The notes under the pieces are model-generated. The model was not told the DNA's origin. It saw nothing but the letters and a program-made list of their open reading frames with translations, and did no database searches. The position numbers and the translations under genes are program-made. A stretch of 64,000 nucleotides of DNA from positions 8,938,215-9,002,214 of the forward strand of contig OW028574.1 of the NCBI GenBank assembly GCA_932294295.1, given 5' to 3'. The DNA comes from Alitta virens. Lineage: Eukaryota > Annelida > Polychaeta > Phyllodocida > Nereididae. Below are positions 40,218 through 50,212 of the stretch, piece by piece. The number at the start of each line of letters is the position of its first letter. Positions within the stretch are counted from its first letter, which is position 1.

Positions 40218-43200
40218 CTATCTGCGATGGCCTCCAAATCCTCCCCCAAATCCCCCCCCAAATCCACCGTGACGGCGATGTCCAAACCCATGATGCCCAT
40301 GATGGTGGTGAAAAAGATGCGGCAGCAGGTGATGGTGATGCCCTAGTCCCAGAGGTACCACCATAGGCGGAGGAGCAGCTTCATACACTGTCGTAACATG
40401 CGTCACATTATTCTGTTGGGTTGCAGGAGGGGCTGAACTTGTTGCTCTTGAGCTGCTGGTTTTCTACAATTTTTTTATCGTAACTTAACGTCAAGCATTT
40501 TAAAACTAACAACCAGGAAGTGGATAAACATACCAAGCAAGTACACAGAGGTCGCGCAGTGCATGCACCTCCATTGAAGCCGCACACACTAAGATTAAAA
40601 ACTTTAAAAAATACCTCAATTAAAAATAATTGCAACCGCTTGACCAATTAAATCAGATTCAATTAAATAACTTTATGACGAAATTAGAAATGGAATTCTT
40701 AAGCTTCAAGCAGTTTTACAGCGAGCCTTAATTAAATAATACTAGGTATAATATTTTGGAATGAATTACATAAATTTCAGAATAATTTAAAGTAAATGAC
40801 ACCACGAGACACCTGGTACCACAATACCAACATTATTTTCTACACAATGCTTTAAAACGAACACTACATTTACACCAAGCATATTTGCAGAAAACCCATT
40901 CCCTGAAAACGACTTTTTGACCCTACACACAATCCCATGTAATGAAAATAGATGAATCTTACTGACCATTAAAGTTTTGCAAAATTAAGAAGAGTAACTT
41001 AAAATAACGTTAAAAACTTATCCTTAAATGCACAATCCAAAACCACAAGTTCTTAAACTCTAAAAAGGTGCCAAGCAAACTCCATAAATAAACCGGAAGC
41101 AGAGCATGAAACAGGAAAGCGTTAAGAGACGAGTTCCACTCACAGATGACGCTGCTGCTGCTGCTGCTGATGGAGGGTTCTGGAAACGGATGAAATTCAA
41201 GATGACGTCATCTTCGATGACAAGATGAGAGACTCGTTGCATCGGCATTCGGTGTTTGAATTCACAGTAATGCTTTCCGTTCAGGGCAACCTGCAATGTA
41301 AAGTGTTCAGAGATATCTTGGATAAAATAGAAATAACCAAGGGAATGCATTTGTTTGGGCAATCCCACAAATGATTACAGCAGTTTTCTAAACTTGGAAA
41401 CTAAACTCCAGAAGACCATCACTCAGCCAATAGGAGTTCCGGATTCACATGATGTCATCAGGAGTTTAATTTTTAAGTCTAGAAAACTGCTGTAATGCTA
41501 AGACACAGACAAAATTATAGTGAGTTATTCTCAGATCACATAAGTCTGTAGTTCAACTAATAAATGAATATATGAATTGCAATTCAACAAATTATTTGTT
41601 AGTTGTCTTACTTTGAAGTCGTCCTTTGTGGCTAAGATGATCATTTCAACCTGGTGGCCAACTTTGAAGGGCAGCTCCAAGCCCCATTTTTCTTCTTTAC
41701 CCCACTTTCCCCCAATCAAAGCATTTCTGACCACACACGAGGACTTCTCTTCCAAGTTGGGACTGACCATCAGGGCTGATTCTGTTGCCCCACTAAGGGC
41801 TGCTCCACATGACAAGGTCACTTTGAAACTGAATGGGGAGAAAATTATTAGTCTTATATTAGTTTATATTTATAATAATAGTATTATCATGGAAAAACCA
41901 CAGATTATCTAAGGTATAATGGACTGAAAATCTTTCCCAACTCTGGAACAAGCTCCCCGAAGAGCTCAAGCCAGCACCGGAATTGGCTGTCTTTAGATTG
42001 TAATCTGGTGAAGTGGCGATGTATAATGTTATGGAATTAGGTTGGTAACTTACACCCAACAATGAGTGGGTGGGTGGGTGATTAGGGCTTTACGTCCTGT
42101 ATTTCTGCACTAGTTGGGCTAATTAGGACAGGCAGAGACCATGGCAATGAGACGAAGGATGAAACAGCCATCCAACTTAGGCTCGACCGGGAATCGAACC
42201 CGGGACCCAGCGGTTGGCAGCCCAGAGCGCTACCTCTGAGCTAGGTGGGTGGGTGAGACGGTCTTTACATCCCATATTTTTATACCTGGGCCTAGGCCTT
42301 TATCAAGTATAGAACTATCATACTATGTTCTATGACAGACCAGGTATATTTAAGCGAACGAATGCTCTGGGTTTTGACAATATATGGTTCAACACAGCGG
42401 CATAGGCAGCATAGGCAGGGAGGGGGATGCCTACGCTATGGCATAGGTATTCATATACTTTAAAAGGCTGCTGCTCTTCTAATATTGGTCCGATTTTCGT
42501 CAAATAAAGACTGAATTGTTCAGGAAAATGTGTAGAAGTTTTAATTATACAATAGATAAATAAATTTGTAAAATTCTGAGTAAAGAATGGAGTATACAAA
42601 GCACAGACACTGGTCTCAATGAGGCAGTAGCCATCATACTGTATTAAAGTGTTTACATTGTAGGCCTAGTGTTGCTAGCATTCTACACACAACACTAGGT
42701 ATCTATTCTTTTTTTGAAAAAGAATATTCTTGTTACACCAGAAAGGGGTTGATCAGGACAGGCAGGTGCCAATGGCCCAACAATGAGCCGAGCACTCTAC
42801 AATCACCATTTAACTGTCCATAGTGAGCCATAAGTGACCATGCACTTTCCATAAATTTACACTTCTCATAATGGGAGCAAAAAGTTCTAGAGGATCAATT
42901 CAGCTCCTCAATTCAGTTATTTTTCTTTGTTGTTAACTTGTTACATTAACTTGAAAGTGTAACCATGGTTACCACCAGCTGTACAGCTTGTTCCTATAAG
43001 CTTCTGGGGCACCACCAAGCATCAGACCTTCTATCTCACAAAGGTATAATGTATTTCATATACTGATGATGTATCTGTTGCTAGGAAATAAATACCAATT
43101 AGGGATCTCTCCTAACTTTGAAAATGATTAGCCACGGTTAGATAGATTGTACAGTAAATGGTTATCTGAAAATTAGCCACAAATGATAAAGTACATAATT

Positions 43201-44333
43201 AGACTAGCCACATGGATATTGGATTAGCATAGTGGCTAATGCTACAGAGAACCCTGGGACTCCATACAAAGATGGGGGCTTAATACCGTGGGCAACTTTG
43301 CCATTAGAGCATCTACACATTATATATCTGTATAGATATAATATTTTAATTACTGGTTGTAACTCACCTTGCTCCTTTTGAAGGTACAATTCCCTGCAGG
43401 ATGATCATGGAGCCATCTATCAAGGGTTGAATTGGGCCTATGTAAGGTATTGGCTAAAAACAAAATTACAATTTACAACATACTTCTTTTAACATGAAAA
43501 GCTAAGTAAGTATAAGCTGCACTAAGAAGTTCGAAGGTTTTAAACGGACTTAGTTCTAGGATTCTTAATGACGATGGGTTTCTTTTTGTTGTAAATACCA
43601 AGTAGGCTTATGTAGCAGCACAAAATGGACAGAAATGTAAGCATTTAAATGTCAAACCCAAACTTTCTTATGATATAAAGACCATGGATGACAAGAACGT
43701 TAAAAAATTATTATTCGAATTTTTCTACTTTACTTACTTAACGTGGATTATGATGGACAAATCTCACAATTTTATAAAAATGTGGGGTTTACTAATTGAT
43801 AACATTTCTGCTCATTTCGTGGTGATATGAAATATGAATTGAACCGAAACACCATGTGGACATTACTTTTGAATCATACTATAATTGCTGTTTTACATTT
43901 ACTGATAAGGCCAAATATACTGTGAGTCAGTGATTCACGCCCTGCAGTTTGATATCTTTACCTGCATAATATATGTAACTGAAGCCTCGAAATATAGAAC
44001 TAAGATAACAAATACCAAAAATTATATTACACGAGTTTTTATTATGAAATGATTGCATATTCATATATTTTTTAATGGGGATGGTCTCTGTTTTTATCCC
44101 AAATATGTTTAGATAGGTTAATTAAATTCATACAACAAATGAATGACATTCAAGTGTACCTAATGCAAAGAAACATCTACGTACACTATAAATCATTAAT
44201 AACAGCATACAACCAAATTAACAATTAATATGAAGAAGTGGTCACTTACTGGTCTGTCAATGGTGGACTGGACAACATCTGGTCCAGGAGTGTTCATGGG
44301 TGAATAGGGAGGAGGTGGCTCTGATCCGTCCAT
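40218..44333 (-). CDS. Galectin-fold protein with lost sugar-binding triad and His/Gly-rich tail
   Basis: Five exons (minus): 44,250-44,333, 43,368-43,453, 41,612-41,828, 41,144-41,290 and 40,218-40,463. Phases join into 259 residues. Order: Pro-rich N terminus (EPPPPYSP), one galectin domain (about residues 37-170), a poly-Ala run encoded by a GCT/GCA microsatellite, a Ser/Thr/Pro linker, and a tail of HHHH, GHHG and GGFGGGFGG blocks (last 45 residues). The fold is shown by VVRN (Asn92), GGKWGKEE (Trp99, Glu102), PFKVG, and VALNGKHYCEFKHR. In sugar-binding galectins the H-x-N-P-R motif holds galactose; here the aligned positions read M-V-S-P-N (77-81), so His, Asn and Arg are replaced. Loss of lactose binding is therefore likely, as in galectin-related protein LGALSL. 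No signal peptide, as usual for galectins. A hairpin MITE sits in intron 3. Confidence 0.88.
41374..41496. mobile_element. Hairpin MITE in galectin intron 3
   Basis: A 123-bp foldback with arms of about 35 bp that begin ATTACAGCAGTTTTCTA and end TAGAAAACTGCTGTAAT. It contains a CCAAT word in its loop. No coding capacity; it should form a stable hairpin in the pre-mRNA. Confidence 0.8.
42060..42246 (-). repeat. tRNA-derived SINE, family B (copy 1)
   Basis: On the minus strand the head is a clear tRNA relic. The A-box stretch TAGCTCAGAGGTAGCGC is followed by the B-box stretch GGGTTCGATTCCCGG, then a body with CTAATTAGCCCAAC and a tail of CCCA repeats. A second copy lies at 53,040-53,220 on the plus strand. 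This copy is in intron 2 of the galectin gene. Confidence 0.9.
43103..43262 (-). repeat. Dispersed repeat B, copy 2
   Basis: Reverse complement relative of 7,592-7,762, located in galectin intron 2. The shared words include the repeated 'attagccac' motif and the AGAGAACCCTG end. Confidence 0.6.
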
Positions 44334-46844
44334 GTTGCTTGTTCTTGATACATCTACTGACCAGGCTTTCCTTTAACTCTTATATGTAGGCCAAGATCCA
44401 ATCAAGACTTGAGGATCAAGGTCCACCTTTTGACTCACCTGTCCTCACCTGAGCAATTTAACTGCATGTGACGTTGTTGACAGAAAGCATGAGCTCAGAA
44501 TAGTAACACAAATGTCAATTCTAGTTTGTTGTTCTTTGCACTTATACGTTATTTAAGCATTTAATTATACAGACAAGCAAAGTTCTTCAGCATATATATC
44601 AATAAGTCTTTGGAACATATGCGTAGGAGGCAGGGGGCTGGAGGGGGCCTGCAGTCTACAGGATTTTGGCAAAATTTGGGCAGAAATGTTTGATATACAT
44701 TGATTGGATAGGTAACTAGTTACGTCTGAGTTTGATGTGAATTATTTGGGCACTTTAGGTCTATATCGTACTTATTCTGTTTAGCTCTATATTGTAGTAC
44801 AAAAACAGCCTATTTCTGCACTGTAGTGTCCCAAAAACAGCCTATCTGTTTAGTTCTGTATCATACAAAAGTAGCCTATTATGATATAGATATATGTTGT
44901 AAAAGTTTTCCTATCTTTTGCTGATGCTGCTTTTTCTTAAATCTTCACAATCTAATGCTGATATATCTCCAAAATTTGAGATAAAATGCAGTTGATATTC
45001 CCACTGTTTTTGCCAGATAACATTTATATTTAACTCAGAATGTCTTAAACAAAATTAATATCTCTCCTGGATTTCAAAAAAATGTCCAACACATAAAATC
45101 AGTATTAATGCACTGCGGTTCACTTGAAATAATCTGGTTTTGATCGCTGGTCATTCAGACGTTAAATTGGCGGCCCCTTGTACTCAGTGCCTGTGCTGAG
45201 GCAAGTAAAAGATCCCACCAATGGGGTTAATGTGTAACATGAGTGGACTCCTCCTCTCTCACCTCATCAATCAACCCTCGATAGAGGCAAAAGATTGCCT
45301 TAGAGGGCTGCACTTTCCATATATATCTATCTATCTATGTGCCACAGGCTATTTGATTTGGGAAATTTTTGGAACTTCGCAGTGATAGACACTGTTGATA
45401 AACACTTTTTAGTTCAAAATTGTTAATTGCATATCGTAATGTGTACATAATCATTTTTGTGTAATTTCAAACATTTGTAGGCAGCAATGGTCAGCCCCCT
45501 TATGTCCAACACATAAAATCAGTATTAATGCACTAAGCCTATGTACAAAAAGTTTGTTACTATTATAACAGGCGCAATTCACTTCATCAGACCACCATAA
45601 GAATTTGTCCATCAACTACAATCGACAATATGGGATGTTACATCTGAGTAGACCTGGTTTTTTGTCTTTGTTTTATTTAATATGCCAAGACCGGCTTTCA
45701 TGTTACAAAAACCAGTTCCTATAAAAAGTGGGAACAAATGTTCAACAGTCCCACGGAAGTGCTCGTTACCATTTAACAAGCGTTGCAATGCTAGAAATAC
45801 TACTCGAAACCTAACTTTCTACCTTAATATGAAGCAAATGTTTATCCCCATGTCAATGTAGCATGGCATTCGTCTACTTTAACCTGAATGCATCAAGTTC
45901 TAATGAATGTCCACACAGTATACCCAAATTAAGATTAAGAGCCAAAACCTGGTTTAATGACATCTCAATTTTTTCAAAAATTTTCAACCCACCTCAGTGG
46001 CGAATTTAAGAACTATGCCTACTGAACAGAAACTATCGGTTGGCTCTTCAGAGCTGTTTTAGTGCCTGGGAAGGGTTTGGAGGGATTCAGAATGGTCAGG
46101 AACTGGGCTACTTTGGGTAAATAATACAGTAGCAAATGTGTCTATAGAAGTTGTGAGATCAGTAATTTAGGCCTGTTGCTCAAGCGGCAAAAATGGCGAG
46201 AAACACCGCAAATTCGATCCAATTGCATCCCACCTTTTCAGACCTGTCCAGACCTGACCATAAATGCAATTAGTTCTTTCAATTTAAATGACAGACCAGA
46301 TGATTACAATTGGAACAATTTACCATGTGACTTTTATAAATGTTCTAATTGCACTTGAGCGCCAAGACTGGTAAGAGTGAATGTAATTTAATCATTTTAA
46401 TGCAATTTTAATATAGTTTTAATGACAAGACTCAACCCGTCTGATAATTGCTCTTAGTTGCAAAAATAAATTAAATTGAGAATGTTGCACTCATTCACAC
46501 ATTGCATTGAGTGATTAACTCTCAATTAGTTATATTTATTGTTACCAATTTATCGTGATATTATTGAATCGTAAAGGATCAAACGATGTCCAGCCCCATC
46601 TGGTAGTAGTACTAACACTCTACCAATCCACTACATGTAGGATATCATCACCTTCTGGATTCAGCACCGTAAGGCTCTAGTTTGTAAGTTTCTGTGCTTA
46701 GTACTAACAGACGTTCAGATAAACTATTTATCAAAAAAAAAGATTTTGATTATCTACCTTTTTTTGGTTACACATTAAACACATTTTATTTTCCAATGAA
46801 GTTAGTGGTGTAGTGAAATGTAATGAGGCTGTCGCTTTAAGCCC
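44334..46844. other. Intergenic region upstream of the galectin gene
   Basis: No exon is recognised. A SINE-A relative lies at 45,135-45,275, flanked by a 33-bp identical direct repeat (45,082-45,114 and 45,502-45,534). A TATC microsatellite lies near 45,322-45,337. The galectin promoter is expected just above 44,333. Confidence 0.5.
45135..45275 (+). repeat. SINE family A relative (plus strand)
   Basis: A diverged body copy with the words 'cttgtactcagtgcctgtgctgaggcaagtaaaa', 'cccacc-atggggtta' and 'gtgtaacatg'-like blocks shared with 51,815-52,050. The tRNA head is degraded. Confidence 0.55.
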
Positions 46845-47280
46845 CTTTCACACATAGCAGGTTTTGCCGTAGTGAACCTGTTTCCCGGCTCCAACCTGAC
46901 GGCTACCTGACGGCTACCCGTGGATACCCGTGGATACCTGTGGATACCCGTCGAGTCACTCTTGGGACCCGGGGCCAACCCGGGAGTTTCGGAGCTGGTA
47001 GCCGGGTATGCCATGCTTGCATGGCTCATCCGTGGCAAACTCCTGGGTGTCCAAAAAGTTGGCGGATTACCCGTGGAAGCCGGCGGGTTACCCGTAGAAC
47101 CCGGCGAGTCACCTGTAGAACCAGGCGAGTTATCCGTGCCTAATTTTACCTGTAGTAAACCCGGCGGCGTGTTCGTGCTCCTAGTCGTGCTGGTGCTCGA
47201 TCTCGTGTGCCTGCACCTTCTCCTGCACCTGCTGCTCTGCCTTCTCCTGCGCCTGACCCTTCGCCTGCTCCTGCTCGTCT

Positions 47281-48321
47281 GCTGCACCTGGTGCTCGGAA
47301 GAAACAGGAAAAGCTGTTCCTGCCAACCAGTGACGAACAGGATGTCGCCTTCTGGTATCGCGACAATCCTATCTTTTATGACCGGACTTTAAAAGAATAT
47401 AAGGATTCAGGCAGGAAGATGGCCCTCCTGAATGAAATGGCTGCCAAACTCAGTGTTCCCTGCAATGGATTTCAACTGAAGACCTGGCTGGAGTCTATGA
47501 GGACCAGTGCAGGAAAACTGGTGAAGCAGGGGCCATCCGGTACTGCGAAGCACAATCCTACAGGGAAGGAACAATGGATTTGTGCGAATTTTGGTTTCCT
47601 GGTAGACCATATCACACGGATTCCTAGTTGCCAGGGCACCAATGTGCTTGCAAAGCGCATTGCAAAGACGAAGAAGAAACTCAGGGAACTGGAGGACAGC
47701 TCCACTGCAGTGAAGGAATCTGAGATCCATGATCATTCCGATCCAGATATCTCCATGGATGCCCCTCCTGCAAACCAAGGGTGACCCCTACAAGAAAAGG
47801 AGAAAGGAACTGGAACAGCAGCAAAGGTGGATGGATCAACTAGTCGATCTTGCCAAGTCATCTTCAGGAGTGCTGCAGGCTACGATGCAGCAAATGGTTG
47901 GTCCTCCTCCAAGGGATCTTACAGAAAGACGAATCCGGGTACTCGGTGACTTCATCGTTGCTGAATGCATGACTCTGGATCTCGAGTCCTTCGATGAGCT
48001 GCATGCCCAACTGCTGCCAATGTTTTTGCAACTGAAAGGGAATATTCAGAGCAAAAAGTCAGCGGCAGCAGCGGCAGCAGCGGCAGCAGCACCAGCAGCA
48101 GCACCAGCAGCAGCACCAGCAGCTACGCTCCTCCTCCTCTTCCTGGGCCTCATCAGCAGCTGCACTACAGCCAGTCGATCTTAAGTCCGGAAAATAATTG
48201 GCCATCCTCATCAGTAGCTGGACCTTCCTCACTGCCTCCGTCGGGTCCTCCATCAATGATTTCTCAGATGCCAGGCAGTGCGTCAACACCACTGAATATG
48301 AGTCAGTTTCTCAACCTGTAG
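47281..48321 (+). pseudogene. Harbinger MADF/Myb-like accessory protein (frameshifted)
   Basis: In Harbinger elements this second protein binds the transposon DNA and brings the transposase to the nucleus. The first frame (to a stop at 47,784) carries the trihelix/MADF-like domain: aromatic residues in VAFWYRDNP, then FYDRTLKEY and LKTWLESMRT. Near 47,770-47,790 the reading shifts by one to a second frame (DPYKKRRKELEQQQRWM and on). Near 48,060-48,130, in a GCAGCA run coding for Ala, it shifts again to a third frame that ends at 48,321 (SQFLNL). A start cannot be fixed: upstream is a Pro/Ala/Arg-rich low-complexity stretch in yet another frame. Confidence 0.8.
48059..48125 (+). repeat. GCAGCA/GCACCA trinucleotide run
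   Basis: An imperfect trinucleotide run that would code for Ala/Pro in the Harbinger accessory protein. One of its frame changes falls in or near the run, which suggests slippage. Confidence 0.85.
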
Positions 48322-48644
48322 AAACTTAAAACAACCCCGGCCTTTTTCAAGGCCACCCAATACAAATAAAAAAAAAAACTTTTCTCTATCTTTGTCCAAG
48401 AACGTATAATATTTTAGTCCAAAAACAATTTCTTCACATCAAGTAACTTGTTCATATTTCCTTTTGATTAGAGCACAAATATGTATTGGTCCATTATTTT
48501 GTAATATTTCTTTATTTTACACTTGGACTATCTTTCAGTAAATTGCTTATCATCACACTTCAATAAAATTTTCATATTTCTTTAGCAAACAAAATTGCTT
48601 CTAACTTAAGTGTGGTTGTGTCAGGGTTAATAACTTTGAGCAAA

Positions 48645-48795
48645 GAAGACATAATTTTTTTTTGGTTCAGAACTGCCTGTAGTTTTTTCTTGTTCAGAAG
48701 TGCCATATTATTATTTTTTGGTTCGGAACTTGCCATAGTTTTTTCTTGTTCAGAAGTGCCGTATTATTTTTTTTGGTTCAGAACTGCCGTTGTTT
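48645..48795 (+). repeat. Tandem repeat of about 60 bp
   Basis: A little over two units, each joining TTTTGGTTCAGAACTGCC with TTTTTTCTTGTTCAGAAGTGCC. It lies just downstream of the transposase frame and overlaps its 3' end, inside the Harbinger element. Confidence 0.75.
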
Positions 48796-49931
48796 TTTTC
48801 TGGCATACTGCCATGAAAACAATAAAAATAATGAACGTACGGCAATTTCTCCAGCTGCCCTCCAAGTTCCTGGGGTGATTACATATGTGATTGGATCTTC
48901 CTGGTCCACCATGTTGTTTTGGGCAGTTGGATACCTTATTCTCATCAGATTGTGGAGGCAGCAGCATGCAATGACTATGGATTCCACTGTCTTGGTTTTC
49001 TGTGTCATGGTAGTCAGGAGACACCTGAACCTTGCTGCAAGGATCCCAAATGCATTTTCCACAATTCTTCTTGCCCGGGAGAGTCGGTAATTGTATATCC
49101 TCTGCTCCTTGGTCATGTTTCTGAGGGGCAGTGGCTTCATCAGCCAGGTTCTCAAAGGAAAGGCATCATCTCCAACAATGAAGTAGGGAAGAGGTCTGCC
49201 ACCATAAAGAATTGGTTCAGGTGGAGGTAACCCAAGGGTCCCTTCTTCAAGTGCTTCCCTCAGGACTGTCGTGCTAAAAGCTCCTCCGTCCGATCCAGCT
49301 CCGTTAGCTCCACAGTCTACATTGAGGAACTTGTAGTCAGCATCCACAAGAGCCATGATACAATGGAGTGGTATCCCTTGTCGTTGTAGTACACGGAACC
49401 ACCTTTGGGAGGACATTTGATGGCCACATGCTTTCCATCAATGGCTCCAACACAATGAGGAAAGTTCCATCTCGAAAAGAATAGTTCAGTGACTTGTCTC
49501 CACTCTTCTGAGTCGGAAATTATGGCTTCACAGACTTCTCGAATTAGCAAGCTGATGGTGTTGTGGGCCACTCTAAAGCCATACATGAGGGACTTGTAGC
49601 TGTCTCCAGTTGCCAAATAGCGAAGGGTGATGGCAAGTCTGAGTCCTGGCTCCAAAGCTTTCCTCCAGAAAGTGTCTTCTTTGGTAATCCTAGGACCAAT
49701 TTTGCCAAGGACCTCTTGGAACATGGCTGGTTCCATTCTCATAAAGTTGGTGTAACTTTGGGTATCCTCGACGAGCAGTTCATTCAGTAGACGCTCATAA
49801 TATCCCACCTGAGGTCTTCTCAACAGCCAGGGCCTCACCCAAAACCTCCTCCTCCTCTTCCTCCTCATGGCTGCCAGTTTTCTTTCTTCTTCTCTCTTCC
49901 TCTCCTCCTCCTCAGCTAGTGCTGTCATCAC
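48778..49931 (-). pseudogene. Harbinger DDE transposase (frameshifted)
   Basis: Harbinger-derived transposase of the DDE_Tnp_4 type. The first frame (49,931 down to about 49,360) has a Glu/Lys/Arg-rich start, the helical region with YLATGDSYKSL, and the first catalytic Asp in CVGAIDGKHV. At about 49,356-49,362, just after KGYHSIV, one base is missing (or two are extra), and reading continues in a second frame with MALVDADYKFLNVD. That part has the second Asp in AGSDGG and the catalytic Glu in RIVENAFGILAAR, ending at 48,778. All three catalytic acids survive, so the copy is recently dead, or the shift is an assembly error. HARBI1 is the domesticated vertebrate relative. Confidence 0.9.
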
Positions 49932-50212
49932 ACAAGCAAGTTGTAAATTAAATGTATAATTGGCCTGAGCAAAACATCAAATTCTAGGAGACACTCGACG
50001 TGTTGTACGGGTACCCGACGGCTACTACTTTAAACCCGCCGACTTTCCCGGCGAGTCACCCCTGGAATTCGTCCACTATATGGCCGTAACCCGCGAGTCA
50101 CCCGTGGAAGCCGCCGGGTTATCCGTAGAACCCGCCGAGTCACCCGTAGAACCCTTTTTGCAAAAAAAGCTGTTGCATAACCGTTATGTAATACTACGGG
50201 TTCACTACGGCA

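Larger units (their letters stand above)
46845..50212. mobile_element. Harbinger (PIF/Harbinger) DNA transposon, degenerate
   Basis: The element of about 3.37 kb carries the two genes typical of this superfamily: a DDE transposase on the minus strand and a MADF/Myb-like protein on the plus strand, convergent. The left end starts after TTAA with GCCCCTTTCACAC and has TTGCCGTAGTGAACC 20 bp inside. The right end contains the inverted copy GGTTCACTACGGCAA but stops there: the outermost 20 or so bases are missing and are followed by a GTTA repeat. Inside both ends (about 46,915-47,160 and 50,000-50,160) are GC-rich subterminal arrays built of CCCGTGGA, CCCGTAGAA and GGCGAGTCACC units, likely transposase binding sites. 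Both genes have frameshifts, so the copy is dead. Confidence 0.9.

Noticed and set aside
42170..42246. Functional tRNA gene (minus strand)
   Set aside because: A and B boxes are good, but the acceptor stem does not close and a SINE body follows directly; the second copy at 53,040 behaves the same way.
46802..47333. Overlapping frames on both strands at the left Harbinger end
   Set aside because: They arise from the GC-rich subterminal repeats (CCCGTGGA and similar), which are open in several frames; they are not proteins.
48059..48292. Minus-strand frame with a Cys/Trp-rich run
   Set aside because: It is the antisense of the GCAGCA trinucleotide run in the accessory gene.
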